Assembly: GCA_964621615.1 (NCBI GenBank) | Contig: CAZUMW010000070.1 | Coordinates: 1-15,337 of the forward strand | Origin: CAZUMW01 sp964621615 | GTDB lineage: Bacteria; Desulfobacterota; WTBG01; CAIYCZ01; CAIRTM01 | Direction of reading: 5' to 3' | Length of the DNA stretch: 15,337 nucleotides | Shown: one piece after another, positions 15,257 through 15,337 of the stretch | Layout: the number at the start of each line of letters is the position of its first letter | How positions within the stretch are numbered: the first letter of the stretch is position 1 | The notes under the pieces: generated by a model | Databases searched by the model: none | What the model was told of the DNA's origin: nothing | The model's input: the letters and a program-made list of their open reading frames with translations, nothing else | Made by a program: the position numbers and the translations under genes

Positions 15257-15293
15257 ATAATACCTGAAGGCAGTCGTGTCCAAAATAATGTAA
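15257..15293 (-). promoter_or_regulatory. GTCCAAAATAATGTAA motif and possible promoter of the two-receiver gene
   Basis: GTGTCCAAAATAATGTAATG (15276-15295) repeats the copy at 5839-5854 over 16 identical bases. On the minus strand it reads TTACATTATTTTGGAC, followed 17 bp after TTTTGG (15280-15285) by TATTAT (15257-15262). The motif therefore overlaps the -35 position of a possible, weak-scoring promoter about 65 bp upstream of ATG 15191. Confidence 0.4.
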
Positions 15294-15299
15294 TGAAGC

Positions 15300-15337
15300 C
15301 GGTTCGGGCGGGGCTTTGCAGAGCCCCGCCCGAACCG
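15300..15337. repeat. perfect 16-bp GC-rich hairpin at the window end
   Basis: CGGTTCGGGCGGGGCT (15300-15315) is exactly complementary to AGCCCCGCCCGAACCG (15322-15337) around the loop TTGCAG. The window stops at the last paired base, so a T-run, if any, is out of view. It could be a strong terminator for a gene entering from the right, or a palindromic repeat. Confidence 0.75.

Noticed and set aside
15276..15290. Sigma-54 promoter reading of TGGACACGACTGCC before the two-receiver gene
   Set aside because: Spacing between GG and GC is 8 rather than the required 10 bases.
1..15337. CRISPR arrays, complete insertion sequences or phage genes
   Set aside because: No regularly spaced direct repeats, no transposase or integrase motif and no phage structural gene were seen.

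Overview
The window looks like chromosomal DNA of a Gram-negative bacterium, most plausibly a deltaproteobacterium (Desulfobacterota). That is an inference from the gene mix: an RND tripartite pump, a soluble multi-PAS hybrid kinase, a secreted LVIVD-repeat protein, a type IV prepilin and a CheY-like tandem receiver. No 16S rRNA or other marker gene is present. Both ends fall in repeat-prone DNA (a tRNA 5' half at the left, a perfect hairpin beside a dispersed motif at the right), so the window may be a whole assembly contig.

Layout. 1-510: two tRNA genes on the minus strand (a truncated one and tRNA-Val(CAC)), each with its own promoter. 560-5799: a minus-strand operon read right to left, encoding a periplasmic adaptor (membrane fusion protein), an RND inner-membrane transporter and a PlsC-type acyltransferase with unusual catalytic motifs. 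No TolC-type outer-membrane gene is present. 5800-6085: a divergent regulatory region with a good minus-strand promoter, a 12-bp palindrome near the start site and an inverted repeat. 6086-7033: a cytoplasmic MORN_2/YwqK-like repeat protein with a C-terminal coiled coil. It converges through a bidirectional terminator with 7139-10315, a 1058-residue secreted protein with 13 LVIVD-type repeats. 10316-11020: a 705-bp intergenic region with divergent promoters and two long, structured leaders. 11021-14333: a likely plus-strand operon of a PAS-PAS-PAS hybrid histidine kinase, a small flavin-split-barrel (Nim/PNPOx-like) protein and a type IV prepilin with an unusually long leader. 14346-15191: a convergent gene for a two-receiver protein whose first receiver has lost its phosphorylation site. 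15192-15337: its upstream region, ending in a perfect 16-bp hairpin.

How the parts may work together. The pump operon is a self-contained export module with a lipid-modifying enzyme attached. The kinase, flavoprotein, pilin and two-receiver genes suggest a redox- or ligand-sensing circuit tied to a surface filament, but only proximity supports this. A short motif, GTCCAAAATAATGTAA and variants, recurs upstream of all three minus-strand protein transcription units (pump operon, LVIVD gene, two-receiver gene) in one orientation. It is either a shared regulatory site or the end of a small mobile element, and it is the main unexplained signal here.
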